64,000 nucleotides of DNA from Kitasatospora sp. NBC_01266 (GTDB lineage Bacteria; Actinomycetota; Actinomycetes; Streptomycetales; Streptomycetaceae): NCBI RefSeq assembly GCF_036242395.1, contig NZ_CP108458.1, positions 4,340,001-4,404,000 of the forward strand, written 5' to 3'. Positions 17,729 to 26,992 of this stretch are shown here, in pieces (position 1 is the stretch's first letter; each line of letters opens with the position of its first letter). A model generated the notes under the pieces. The model made no database searches, had not been told where the DNA came from, and saw only the letters and a list, made by a program, of their open reading frames with translations. A program made the translations under genes and the position numbers.

Positions 17729-18499
17729 ATGACCAACCACGATGCCCAGGACCTCGCGCTGCGCCAGTGGCGGGCGACGGCCGCGGACCCGTCCACCGTG
17801 CTGATCGACGGGTTCCACGCGCTCAAGCACACCCTGCGGTTCGGCGGCGAGGTGCGGCAGATCGTCACCACCGACCGGTCGGCGCTCGATCAGCTGAGCC
17901 GCAGCCTGGCCCCCGACGTGGCCCAGGTTGTGCATCGCGCCGCCACCGAGGTCCCGGCGGCGGTGCTGCGCGAGCTGGTCGCCCGCCCGCACCCCACCGG
18001 GGTCGCCGCGCTGGCCGTGCGCCCGGCGCCCGAGCAGGCGCTGGCCCGGCTGAGCGCCCTGCCGCGCCGGGCACCGGTGGTGGTGCTGGACAACCCGCGC
18101 AACCTCGGCAACGTGGGCGCGGTGGTCCGGCTGGCGGCCGGCTTCGGCGCCACCGGCGTGGTCACCACCGGCGATCTGGACCCCTGGCACCCCACCGTGG
18201 TGCGAGCCGGTGCCGGGCTGCACTTCGCCACCGACGTGGCCCGGCTGCCGGCCGACCGGCTGCCGCCGGGGCCGCTCTACGTGCTCGATCCCGAGGGCGA
18301 GTCCATCCATCGCACCCGGCTGCCGGACCAGGCGCTGCTGGTCTTCGGCTCCGAACGGCACGGGGTGAGCGAGGAGTTGCGCTCGCGTGCCGATGCCCTA
18401 CTGGCGATCCCGATGCGTCCGCTGGTCTCCAGCTTCAACCTGGCCACCTCGGTCGGCATGGGCCTGTTCCACTGGCAGGCCCACACCGCCGGCCACTGA
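17729..18499 (+). CDS. TrmH-family (SpoU) RNA 2'-O-methyltransferase
   Basis: A 256-residue SPOUT-class RNA methyltransferase that methylates ribose 2'-OH in rRNA or tRNA. All three motifs are present: DNPRNLGNVGAVVRLAAGFG (motif 1 with the catalytic Arg), LVFGSERHGVS (motif 2, SAM knot) and IPMRPLVSSFNLATSVGMGLF (motif 3, with the conserved Asn). The N-terminal 90 residues form a substrate-binding domain (LIDGFHALKHTLRFGGEV). The ATG at 17729 gives the family-length protein. It follows the broken trmO by 35 bases. Its 3' end overlaps the convergent FUSC gene by 102 bases. The target nucleotide cannot be told. Confidence 0.93.
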   Translation: MTNHDAQDLALRQWRATAADPSTVLIDGFHALKHTLRFGGEVRQIVTTDRSALDQLSRSLAPDVAQVVHRAATEVPAAVLRELVARPHPTGVAALAVRPAPEQALARLSALPRRAPVVVLDNPRNLGNVGAVVRLAAGFGATGVVTTGDLDPWHPTVVRAGAGLHFATDVARLPADRLPPGPLYVLDPEGESIHRTRLPDQALLVFGSERHGVSEELRSRADALLAIPMRPLVSSFNLATSVGMGLFHWQAHTAGH

Positions 18500-20581
18500 C
18501 GGGTTGATCGCCCGCGCCAGCTCCTCCAGCGCCTGGACCAGCAGCCGGGAGCCGGCCCGCACCACCTCCAACTGCCCCGGCAGCTGGTCCAGTTCATCCT
18601 CCCAGGCCCGCTGCGCCGCGCGCAGCGGCCCGAAGTCGCTCGCCGTCCCGGTCAACACCGCCGCCCCGGCCGCCGCCGTCGCCTGCGCCACCAGGTCCCC
18701 GAACTCTGCGGCGCCGGGCACCGGATCGGCCTGCCGGGTCGGCAGGTGCGCCTCCAGCAGCAGCCCGGCCCGGGAGAGGAAGCCGAGCGCCTCGCGGGCC
18801 CGGCCCAGCTGACCACGGCTCAGCTGCGGCGAGTGCGCCCCGTGCCGCACCGGCTCGGCCGCCGCCCGCTCCCGGGCCAGCAGGAAGGCCGCCCGCGCCT
18901 CCCGGGAGTCCAGCAGCGCCCCGCGCACCGCCTGCGGGTCGCGCCCGGCCGGGTCGCCGTAACCGGCCAGCACGGTGGCGGCGTACCGGCCCAGGGCGGC
19001 GATCCACTCGGCGGTCCGCTCGGGCAGCCGGGCGGTCTCCCAGGTGGGGAAGAGCGCGTAGCCGAGCAGCGCGACGGCGCCGCCCAGCAGGGTCATCAGG
19101 ATCCGCTCCCGCGCGGTCTCCAGCGGTGCGCCCGGTTCCATCCCGAGCAGGAAGACCACGTAGGCGGAGACGCAGGTGGTCATCAGCGCGTAGCCGGTGC
19201 GCAGGGTCAGGTAGGCGCCCGTGATGCAGAGCACCGCGAGCGCGCAGGCCGCCCAGTCCCCCGGGTGCAGCAGCTCCACCACCCCGGTGGCCAGCAGCAC
19301 GCCGACCAGGGTGCCCACCACCCGGGCCACACCCCGGCTGTAGGTCTGCCCGAAGTCGGGCCGGATCACCATCGCGGCGGTCATCGCCGCCCAGTAGCTG
19401 TGGTGCAGGCCGGTCAGCCGGGCCAGCACGTAGGCCGTGGTGACCACGCCGGACAGCCGCAGCGCGTGGCGCAGCACCGGCGAGCCGGCCCGCAGCTGGT
19501 GGCGGGCGGTCCGCACGGCCACCGGCACCATCCGCGCCAGGCCCGGCCGCACCAGCGCGCCGCCGGAGCCGGCGATCGGCGTCTCCAGGGTGGACTCGGT
19601 GTTCTGGTCGAGGGTGCCGAAGGCCCGGTCCAGCAGCGTGGTGAGCCGACGGGCGGCCCGCAGCGCGGGACCGCCCAGCACCGGCCGGGCCGGGGCCGCC
19701 AGCGCGGCGGTGGCGGAGCCCGGATAGCTGGGCGGCTCGCCGGTGCGGATGGCCCGGGCCAGCACGTCCAGCAGCTGGGCGGCGCCGGACAGCAGTTCCC
19801 TGGCCCGGTCCCGTTCGGGGCCCTCGGCGGCCGCGCCCAACCGCGGGTCGGCGATCGCGGCCAGGGTGGGCCGGATCCGCTCGGCCAGCCCGCGCAGCCC
19901 GCGCAGTTCGGGCGGGCGGCGGCGCTGCTGCCAGGGCGTCAGGGCGGCGGCGTGCCGGGCGGTCATCAGCGGGTCGGGGTCGATGGCGGCATGCGGGTCG
20001 TACCGCAGCCGGCGGGCGTAGTCGGCCAGCGAGGCGTACGCGTCGGCCAGCGCGTCGCGCTGCGCGCCCCAGTTCTTGACCGGCCAGAGCGTGATCACCA
20101 GGGCCTGGACGCCGCCGCCGAGCGCGCAGAGCAGCGCGTGCGCGACGGCGGTGGCCACGCTGACGGGCAGTTGGACCACCACCAGCATCACGGTCAGCGT
20201 GTTGGTGGCCACCACCCCGGCGGTCGGGCCGAGCGACCAGGCCAGGCCCGCCGCGAACGCCCACACCGCCAGCAGCACCGGGAACAGGCCCGGCACCGAG
20301 ACCGCCAGATAGCCGAAGAAGGTGCTGACGCCCAGGCCCAGGCCGGCCGCCAGAGCCAGCGAGGGGCGCGGCCGGAAGCTGCGCTGGAAGGTGGCGACGC
20401 CGGCGATGAAGGCACCCATCGCAGCCGAGGTGGCCGGCCGCGGACCGCCGATCGCCAGCACCGGGAAGACCACCAGGGCCACCGCCAGCCCCCCGCGCAC
20501 CGCCCGGACCGGATCACTCAGCGCCCGCTCCAGGCGCAGGCCCGCGCGCCCGGTGTGGCGGAGGGCGGCGAGCCAGGGCAT
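18398..20581 (-). CDS. FUSC-family membrane transporter
   Basis: A 727-residue protein of the FUSC/aromatic acid exporter family with two sets of membrane helices. The first set is at residues about 25-170 (VVFPVLAIGGPRPATSAAMGAFIAG). The second FUSC domain (RLTGLHHSYWAAMTAAMVIRPDFGQTYSRGVARVVGTLVGVLLATG) lies at about 370-530. The C-terminal part is cytosolic and helical. The ATG at 20581 lies 10 bases after the stop of the HTTM gene, so the two are co-transcribed. The last 30 residues, encoded antisense to trmH, are low-complexity and may result from loss of an earlier stop. Probably exports aromatic or amphiphilic compounds; the substrate is unknown. Confidence 0.88.
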   Translation of the reverse strand: MPWLAALRHTGRAGLRLERALSDPVRAVRGGLAVALVVFPVLAIGGPRPATSAAMGAFIAGVATFQRSFRPRPSLALAAGLGLGVSTFFGYLAVSVPGLFPVLLAVWAFAAGLAWSLGPTAGVVATNTLTVMLVVVQLPVSVATAVAHALLCALGGGVQALVITLWPVKNWGAQRDALADAYASLADYARRLRYDPHAAIDPDPLMTARHAAALTPWQQRRRPPELRGLRGLAERIRPTLAAIADPRLGAAAEGPERDRARELLSGAAQLLDVLARAIRTGEPPSYPGSATAALAAPARPVLGGPALRAARRLTTLLDRAFGTLDQNTESTLETPIAGSGGALVRPGLARMVPVAVRTARHQLRAGSPVLRHALRLSGVVTTAYVLARLTGLHHSYWAAMTAAMVIRPDFGQTYSRGVARVVGTLVGVLLATGVVELLHPGDWAACALAVLCITGAYLTLRTGYALMTTCVSAYVVFLLGMEPGAPLETARERILMTLLGGAVALLGYALFPTWETARLPERTAEWIAALGRYAATVLAGYGDPAGRDPQAVRGALLDSREARAAFLLARERAAAEPVRHGAHSPQLSRGQLGRAREALGFLSRAGLLLEAHLPTRQADPVPGAAEFGDLVAQATAAAGAAVLTGTASDFGPLRAAQRAWEDELDQLPGQLEVVRAGSRLLVQALEELARAINPSVAGGVGLPVEQAHADRGGQVEAGDQRTHRDRQ

Positions 20582-20591
20582 AACGGACAGT

Positions 20592-21911
20592 CTAGGCCGC
20601 CACGCGGCGCCGGACTGGAGCTGGGAGGACCGAACGGACCCGCCCGCCCAGCCACCGCAGCGCACCGGTCGGCAGGAAGACGGCGTCCGCCGCGACCATC
20701 GCCAGCGAGAAGATCGGCAGCCCGAGCAGCACCGCGATCGCCAGGTGCTCGGTGATCATCACCGCCAGCAGCACGTTCTTCACCCGCCGGTTGACCAGCG
20801 TGAAGGGGAAGGCGACCTGCACGATCACCGTGCCGTAGGAGCAGAGCAGGACCAGCACGGCGCTGCTGCCGACCAGCGCGGACAGGCCCGGCCAGGGGGT
20901 GAAGTAGTCCAGGTGCAGCGGGTAGTAGAGGGCGCTGCCGTCCTGCCAGCGCGAGCCCTGCACCTTGTACCAGCCGGCCGTCGAGTAGACCAGCACCACC
21001 TGCGCGGCGATCACCAGCATCGCGCAGTGGTGCAGCATGGTGGCCAGCGCGTCCAGCACCGCCCGCACCTCGCCGCCCGGCCACCGACGCCCGACCAGCC
21101 ACCAGAGCGCCGCGCCGGCCCAGAGCGTCCAGAACAGCACCGACCAGCCGACGTAGGGCCAGCCGTACCCGCTCCAGGTCAGCTTCCCGGTCAGCTGAGC
21201 CGCCATCAGCAGCGCGCCGCCGAGCGCCCAGAGCAGCACCCCGACCAGGTCACCGCCGCCGCCACCGCCCCTGGCCCGCCGCCGGGCGTCCAGTGACCAG
21301 ACCTCGGCGCACCGGGTGAAGACCAGGTAGATCGCCATCAGGTGGACGATGTTGTCGCCACCGTCGCCGACCAGGATGTCGCGGTTCTGCACCGAGAGCA
21401 CGGCCACCAGGAAGAGCACCGAGCTGAACCTGGTCCGCCAGCCGAGCAGCATCAGCACCCCGGCCAGGATCGCCAGCAGGTAGCAGCCCTCGAACCACCA
21501 GCCCTGGTCCCGCCAGACCAGCACGGTGAAGGCGTGGGTCTCGCCCAGCAGGTCGCGGGCCAGCCCCGGGCTCAGGGGCGAGCGGTCGCCGTACAGCACC
21601 CGGCGGTTGGGCCACTCGAGCAGCAGTTGCAGGGTGAAGACCAGGGCGAAGCCGATCCGCACCACGGCCGCCTGGTGGCGGGCCAGCGGGCGGGCCGAGA
21701 AGGCGGTGCAGCCGGCCACCACGGCGTCCCGCAGCAGCGCGCCCACGCGCGGGCGGGGCGGCGGGGGAGCGGTGGCGGGCGGCACGACCGGCGGGCCGCC
21801 CTGGTGCGGGATCCCGGCCAGCCGCCCGCCGGACCCCGGCGCCGCGCTCTCCAAACCTTCGGACGCCAGGCCTTCGGACGCCAGGCCTTCGGTCTCCGGC
21901 CGACCGGTCAT
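20592..21911 (-). CDS. HTTM-domain membrane protein
   Basis: A 439-residue protein with a horizontally transferred transmembrane (HTTM) domain, the family related to vitamin K-dependent gamma-carboxylase. About eight helices are predicted. Diagnostic stretches are VRIGFALVFTLQLLLEWPNRRVLYG near residue 100, GDGGDNIVHLMAIYLVF, and LVYSTAGWYKVQGSRWQDGSALYYPLHLDYF, the last strongly conserved in the family. The N-terminal 60 residues are disordered and partly built from a repeated GLASE unit. The start ATG overlaps the TGA of the DUF5819 gene by 4 bases, so translation is coupled. Whether it carboxylates anything is unknown. Confidence 0.9.
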   Translation of the reverse strand: MTGRPETEGLASEGLASEGLESAAPGSGGRLAGIPHQGGPPVVPPATAPPPPRPRVGALLRDAVVAGCTAFSARPLARHQAAVVRIGFALVFTLQLLLEWPNRRVLYGDRSPLSPGLARDLLGETHAFTVLVWRDQGWWFEGCYLLAILAGVLMLLGWRTRFSSVLFLVAVLSVQNRDILVGDGGDNIVHLMAIYLVFTRCAEVWSLDARRRARGGGGGGDLVGVLLWALGGALLMAAQLTGKLTWSGYGWPYVGWSVLFWTLWAGAALWWLVGRRWPGGEVRAVLDALATMLHHCAMLVIAAQVVLVYSTAGWYKVQGSRWQDGSALYYPLHLDYFTPWPGLSALVGSSAVLVLLCSYGTVIVQVAFPFTLVNRRVKNVLLAVMITEHLAIAVLLGLPIFSLAMVAADAVFLPTGALRWLGGRVRSVLPAPVRRRVAA

Positions 21912-22570
21912 GACAGACCTCCGTAGTCCGCCGGACTCACCGGCCACCAGGGCAGTTGGCGGTACTGCGGCGCGGTGGACCAGTGCTGGGTGCTCCACGG
22001 CGGCGGCGCCACCGCCACGGTGGCCGCGCGCAGCTCGACCCCGGTGACCGGGGCGCCGTCCAGCGTCCGGCCGAGCCGCTGCAGCGCGATCCGCTTGAGG
22101 TACTCCTGGGCCAGCTCGCCGCGCTGCCCGATCGGGCTCTCGTCCGAGGCGTGCGTGCCGTCGTAGAAGTCCCAGGCCCGGCGCAGCAGGTTCTGGTCCA
22201 GGTGACTGGGGACCAGGTTCTCGCGGATCGCCGCGATGTCCTGCGCCGTCAGGTCGACCCAGGCTCCGTCCCCGGCGGCGCTGCGCAGCCGGGCGTCGAC
22301 GCTGATGTTCTGCTGCAGCGGGTCGGGCGCGAAGAGCTTCCAGTTCTGCTCGAACTCGGGGTAGACCAGGCCGTCGACCTGGTCCTGGTACTTCTGCGAG
22401 AGCGCGTTGGGCGGCGCCACGCTCAGGAAGACCAGGCCGAGGAAGACGGCCGTGCCGAGCAGCAGCGCCGCACCGGCACCGGTCAGCACCACCAGCGCCG
22501 GCCCCGACCAGGTGCGCGCGGGCGCCGACTCGTCCGGCGCCCGCCCGTCCCGCGCCTGCTCGTCCGTCAT
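21908..22570 (-). CDS. DUF5819 family membrane-anchored protein
   Basis: A 220-residue protein with one membrane helix (residues about 30-50, GAALLLGTAVFLGLVFLSVAPP) and an outer domain that starts ALSQKYQDQVDGLVYPEFEQNWKLFAPDP. DUF5819 proteins are regularly encoded next to HTTM proteins in streptomycetes, and the phrase FEQNWKLFAPDP is typical. The ATG at 22570 has GGAGGGGAGGGG before it. It is the first gene of a leftward operon with the HTTM gene (4-base overlap) and the FUSC gene. Probably a partner of the HTTM protein at the outer face of the membrane. Confidence 0.85.
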   Translation of the reverse strand: MTDEQARDGRAPDESAPARTWSGPALVVLTGAGAALLLGTAVFLGLVFLSVAPPNALSQKYQDQVDGLVYPEFEQNWKLFAPDPLQQNISVDARLRSAAGDGAWVDLTAQDIAAIRENLVPSHLDQNLLRRAWDFYDGTHASDESPIGQRGELAQEYLKRIALQRLGRTLDGAPVTGVELRAATVAVAPPPWSTQHWSTAPQYRQLPWWPVSPADYGGLS

Positions 22571-22613
22571 CCGGCCCCTCCCCTCCACACCGGCCGGCCG
22601 GTGGCCGAGCGGC

Positions 22614-23909
22614 TCAGAGCACGTAGGCCGCTTCGGCCGAGTCGCTCACCATCGGGCGCCCGGCCTGGGCCCAGGCGAACATGCCGCCGTCCACGTTGAA
22701 GGCCGCCCGCTCCTGGCCGACCAGGTACTGCACCACCTGGGCCGAGCGACCGCCGACCCGGCAGAGCACGTACAGCGGGACGTCGGCGGGCAGTTCGCCG
22801 ATCCGCGCGACGAAGTCGCCGATCGGGATGTGCAGCGCGCCCTCGACGTGCCCCGCGTCCCACTCGTCCTGCTCGCGCACGTCCACCAGGACCGCGTCGG
22901 TGGGCAGGCTCTCGACCTGGACGGTGGGGATCTGCTGGAACATGCTCGGGCTCTCCTGGACGGGTGTCGGCGGTACGGACGTCGATCTCGGTGCCCCATT
23001 GTCCACCGGTTCGACCAGCGGCCCGGCCAGTTCGGCCTGCAGGGCGGCGGCCTTGCCGAGCAGCTGCTCTGCCAGCTCGGCCAGCAACCGGTCCGGGTCG
23101 CCCGGGGCCAGCGCCAGCAGCGAGCCCATCGCGGTGGACTCCAGGCGGACCTGCTCGGTGGCCAGCGCGGCGATCCGCGCGGAGAGCCAGTCCAGCCGCT
23201 GCAGCAGCCAGGCACCGCGCTCGGGGGCCGCGAAGTCGGGAGCGGACTCCGGGGCGGTGGACCACTCCTCGGTCAGCGCCGTCAGCGCCGCCGCGTCACC
23301 GCGCGCGTAGGCCTCGTTGGCCCGGGCGATGAAGGCGGAGCGGCGCTGCTGCTCGGCCGGGTCGGTGGACAGGTCGGGGTGGGCGAGTCGGGCCAGCTCG
23401 CGGTAGAGCCGCTGGGCCTCCTTGCCGGGGCGCACCCGACGCGGCTGCTCCAGGGGCGCGCCGGGCCCAGGGCCCTCCCCGCCGGATCCGGCACTCTCGC
23501 CGCCGGGTCCGGCACTCTCCTCGTCCGGCCCGCACTGCCCTGCCGCGGCCTCGGCGACCCGCTCCTCGGCCTGCCGCACGCTGTCGAAGAGCGCGTCCAG
23601 GTCCGGCAGTTCGTCCACCAGGCGGCGCGCGTCCACCGCCCGGCGCAGGTCCTCGGGGCTGCCGGTGCGCACCGCCACGGCCTCGGCGACCAGCGCCTCC
23701 AGCTCGTCGATCCGGGCGTAGAGCGGGCCCAGGCGCTCGTGGTGGATCAGCGCGAAGTTGTCGATCTCGACCCGCAGGGTCTCGACGTCGACCTCCAGCG
23801 TCAGCCAGGCCAGTTCGGTGGCCGCGACCCGCTCCTCCAGTCGCTGCCGCTCCGGGTCCGCCCAGCGGACGGGGCTCACCGCGGTCACCTGCTCGCCTCG
23901 CTCTGCCAT
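22614..23909 (-). CDS. J-domain protein fused in frame to a rhodanese domain
   Basis: A 431-residue open frame with two parts. Residues 1-305 are coiled-coil rich with a J-domain-like core (RLYRELARLAHPDLSTDPAEQQRR, containing HPD) that should bind DnaK. Residues 323-431 are a single rhodanese domain (LVDVREQDEWDAGHVEGALHIP, active-site loop CRVGGRS with Cys383). To my knowledge these are separate neighbouring genes in most streptomycetes. Here no stop separates them: the joining stretch GAPRSTSVPPTPVQESPS looks like a translated intergenic leader, and AGGAGAG lies 8 bases before an in-frame ATG at 22943 that begins the rhodanese part (MFQQIP). So both a fusion and an independent 109-residue rhodanese may be made. 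Start 23909 gives MAERGEQ. Confidence 0.82.
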   Translation of the reverse strand: MAERGEQVTAVSPVRWADPERQRLEERVAATELAWLTLEVDVETLRVEIDNFALIHHERLGPLYARIDELEALVAEAVAVRTGSPEDLRRAVDARRLVDELPDLDALFDSVRQAEERVAEAAAGQCGPDEESAGPGGESAGSGGEGPGPGAPLEQPRRVRPGKEAQRLYRELARLAHPDLSTDPAEQQRRSAFIARANEAYARGDAAALTALTEEWSTAPESAPDFAAPERGAWLLQRLDWLSARIAALATEQVRLESTAMGSLLALAPGDPDRLLAELAEQLLGKAAALQAELAGPLVEPVDNGAPRSTSVPPTPVQESPSMFQQIPTVQVESLPTDAVLVDVREQDEWDAGHVEGALHIPIGDFVARIGELPADVPLYVLCRVGGRSAQVVQYLVGQERAAFNVDGGMFAWAQAGRPMVSDSAEAAYVL

Positions 23910-24202
23910 CGTTCCCGTCGTTCCCGTCGTCCGTGCCACCCGCCCTGCCGCGCCGCCGGATCGGCGGCCGGACCGCGTCGAGCCTACCCGTGCGGGGTAA
24001 GGAGATCGGTGCGGAGCGAGGGCGGCGAAATCCGGCCAACGAAGTGATGGACAGGGCGTGCGACAGGGCGCACGCTGGGTGACACGCAACTGATACTGAG
24101 GAATCTGGCGGTTTCGGTACCGGCTCCGGGCCGGTCCGTGCTTCGCTGGAGGCGGCACAGGGCCCATTCAGTGGCCGGACAGGCGGGAGCGACACGAATC
24201 CC

Positions 24203-26992
24203 ATGGCGGACGACCCGAACTCCACATCGGACACCCCGGCGGACCAGCCCCGCACCCTGGGCTCGGTCGCGGCGGCGCCCCCGCCCGCCGAGCCGGAGCC
24301 CACCGACCAGCCCTCGGGCGTGGTGGCGATGGTGCGGCTGGCGGCCGTGCTGATCGATCCGGACGGCCGGATCGCGCTGTGGAACCGCGGCGCCGAGGAG
24401 CTCTTCGGCCACCGCACCGAGACGGTGCAGGGCCGCACCGCCGGCGGCCTGCTGCCCGCCGTGGAGCCGCGTTCGCTGTCCGCGGCGCCGGTGGTCGCCG
24501 GGCGCCGCTGCGATGCCTTCGACACCCTGGACGACCTGACCCGCAGCGGCGGCTGGGCCGGACTGATGCCGGTCACCGACCGCGAGGAGCGCTCCCGCTC
24601 GGTGCTCTGGTGGGCCTACCCGCTGGTCGAGCCGGACGGCCGGGGCCTGCTGGCACTGGCCGCCGACGCCCGCCCGCTGCGGGCCCGCGGCCCGCGGATC
24701 GCGATCGGCCGCCGCCTGCTGCCGTACGCGGCCGCCGAGACCAACCCGTGGGGTGCCGCCCGCCCGGACACCCAGGGCAACTTCCGCCGGATCTCGGCCG
24801 CGCTGGGCGCCACCACCCCCGGCGCGGCGAACTCGCTCGCCCCGCTGCTGCCCAGGATCGGCGCGGTGCGGCTGCGCGCGATGCTGCGCCAGGTCGCGGC
24901 CATCGGCGCCCCCGCGCTCTGGGTGGACGACGGCACCCGGCTGCCGGTCGTCCCCTACGAACCGCTCTCCGCCGGGGTGGCCCAGCTCGCCGCCGGGCTC
25001 GGCCGCCGCTACCCCACCGCCCAGCAGCGCTCGGCCGCCGCGGCGGCCGGCGGCCAGCTCGGCCTGCGGGTGGTTCCCGAACCGCGCCTCGAACAGCGGC
25101 CCGAGCCGCCCGCCGAAGCGCCGACCGGCGCCACCGTCCCGCCGGCGCGGTACCGCCCGCAGCCAGACGCCGCCCCGGGCCCCGCACCGACCCCGGGAGC
25201 CTTGCCGGCGACCGACCGGCAAGGCGCCGCCACCGCCCGGCCGCCCACCACCGCACTGACCGATCCGGCCACCGGTGAGCGGGACCGGCCCTCGGCCGAC
25301 CAGCTGGCCACCCTGCTGACCAACGGCCAGGCGGGCGAGCAGCTGACCCTGCTGAACGAGGTCGGCGGCAAGGTCGGCACCACCCTCGACCTGGACACCA
25401 CCGCCCGCGAGCTGTGCCAGGTACTGGTCCCCCGGGTGGCCGACTTCGCCTGCGTCGACCTGCTGGACCGGCTGATCTCGGACGCCGAGCTGCCCGAGGC
25501 GGCGCCGGACGACGACACCATGCTGCGCCGGGTGGCCCGCAGCTACCACGAGTCCGCCGGCACCTGGTCACACGTGCTGGAGGAGGGCGCGCTGCTGGCG
25601 ATGCCGAGCAGCACCCCGCCGGGCATGGCCCTGCAGCGCAACCAGGCGGTGCTGGTCCCGGTGGTCGGCGAGGACCTGGCGGTGGACTACGCCGCCGCGC
25701 TGGGCGGCGGTCCGAGCCTGGTGCCGGTGGTCAGCGGGCGCTCGATGCTGGTGCTGCCGCTGGCCGCCCGCGGCACCGTGCTCGGCATCCTCAAGCTGCT
25801 GCGGCTGCCCGACCGCGCCCCCTTCGACGAGACGGACGCCGCCACGCTGCGCGAGCTGGCCGCCCGCGCCGCGCTGTCGCTGGACAACGCCCGGCTGCAC
25901 CGGGCCGAGTCGAAGATGGCCACCACCCTGCAGCGCTCGATGATCCCGACCCGCCCGCCGCAGATCCCCGGCGTCCAGATCGCCCACCGCTACCTGCCGG
26001 GCGACCGGCGTGCCGAGGTCGGCGGCGACTGGTTCGACGCGATCCAGCTGCCGGGCAGCCGGGTGGCCCTGGTGGTCGGCGACGTGATGGGCCACGGCCT
26101 GCACTCGGCCGCCGCGATGGGCCGCTTCCGCACCGCGATGCAGACCCTGGCCGCGCTCGACCTGCCGCCGGGCCAGCTGCTGCGCCACCTGGACAACCTG
26201 GCCCAGAAGATCGGCGACGACCACCTGGCGACCTGCCTGTACGCGGTCTACGACCCGATCAACCGCACCTGCGAGCTGGCCAGCGCCGGCCACGTGCCAC
26301 CGGTCCTGGTGCACCCGGACGGCACCGGCGAGCTGCTGGAGATCCCGGCCGGCGCCCCGATCGGGGTGGGCGGGGTGCCGTTCGTGGCCAAGAAGATCGA
26401 CGTGGTGGACGGCTCGATGCTGGTGATGTGCACCGACGGCCTGGTCGAGGTGCGCGGCGGCGACATAGGGGCCGGCCTGGCGGCGCTCTGCGGGAACCTG
26501 ATCGACCCCAAGCAGACGCCCGACGAGGCCTGCGACACGGTGCTCGACCGACTGCACTCGGAGGACCGCAAGGACGACGTGGCGCTGCTGGTGGCCCGCT
26601 TCGACGGGGTGGCCGAGACCGAGGTGGCCACCTGGACGCTGGCGGTGGACCGCACCGAGGCGCGCCGGGCCCGTCAGCTGGTCCGCGACCAGCTGGCCGC
26701 CTGGCAGCTGACCGCGCTCAGCGACACCACCGAGCTGCTGGTCAGCGAGCTGGTCACGAACGCGGTCCGGGTGGCCCGGGACTACGTCCAGCTCCAGCTG
26801 ATCCGGGTGGACAAGCTGCTGGTCGAGGTCAGCGACGACAACCACAACCTGCCCTCGCTGGAGCCCGCCGAGTCGATGGACGAGAACGGCCGCGGCCTCA
26901 ACCTGGTCAGCAAGCTCGCCGAGCGCTGGGGCACCGCCCGCAAGGCGGTCGGCAAGGTGGTCTGGTTCGAGCAGCCGCTGCCGCGCGGCTGA
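24203..26992 (+). CDS. PAS-GAF-SpoIIE phosphatase with RsbW-like HATPase domain
   Basis: A 929-residue cytoplasmic signalling protein. A disordered N-terminus is followed by a PAS domain (residues 45-150, VLIDPDGRIALWNRGAEELFG), a linker, a GAF domain (380-545, TLDLDTTARELCQVLVPRVADFACVDLLD), a SpoIIE/PP2C phosphatase (570-780, EVGGDWFDA, GDVMGHGLHSAAAMG, CTDGLVEVR with metal-binding Asp residues) and a C-terminal HATPase_c domain of anti-sigma-factor type (ELLVSELVTNAVRVA, ENGRGLNLVSKLAERWG). It thus combines an anti-anti-sigma phosphatase with an anti-sigma-like kinase. Such proteins are abundant in streptomycetes and set SigB-like stress or development responses; the partner is not nearby. 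The Shine-Dalgarno sequence is weak. Confidence 0.93.
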   Translation: MADDPNSTSDTPADQPRTLGSVAAAPPPAEPEPTDQPSGVVAMVRLAAVLIDPDGRIALWNRGAEELFGHRTETVQGRTAGGLLPAVEPRSLSAAPVVAGRRCDAFDTLDDLTRSGGWAGLMPVTDREERSRSVLWWAYPLVEPDGRGLLALAADARPLRARGPRIAIGRRLLPYAAAETNPWGAARPDTQGNFRRISAALGATTPGAANSLAPLLPRIGAVRLRAMLRQVAAIGAPALWVDDGTRLPVVPYEPLSAGVAQLAAGLGRRYPTAQQRSAAAAAGGQLGLRVVPEPRLEQRPEPPAEAPTGATVPPARYRPQPDAAPGPAPTPGALPATDRQGAATARPPTTALTDPATGERDRPSADQLATLLTNGQAGEQLTLLNEVGGKVGTTLDLDTTARELCQVLVPRVADFACVDLLDRLISDAELPEAAPDDDTMLRRVARSYHESAGTWSHVLEEGALLAMPSSTPPGMALQRNQAVLVPVVGEDLAVDYAAALGGGPSLVPVVSGRSMLVLPLAARGTVLGILKLLRLPDRAPFDETDAATLRELAARAALSLDNARLHRAESKMATTLQRSMIPTRPPQIPGVQIAHRYLPGDRRAEVGGDWFDAIQLPGSRVALVVGDVMGHGLHSAAAMGRFRTAMQTLAALDLPPGQLLRHLDNLAQKIGDDHLATCLYAVYDPINRTCELASAGHVPPVLVHPDGTGELLEIPAGAPIGVGGVPFVAKKIDVVDGSMLVMCTDGLVEVRGGDIGAGLAALCGNLIDPKQTPDEACDTVLDRLHSEDRKDDVALLVARFDGVAETEVATWTLAVDRTEARRARQLVRDQLAAWQLTALSDTTELLVSELVTNAVRVARDYVQLQLIRVDKLLVEVSDDNHNLPSLEPAESMDENGRGLNLVSKLAERWGTARKAVGKVVWFEQPLPRG

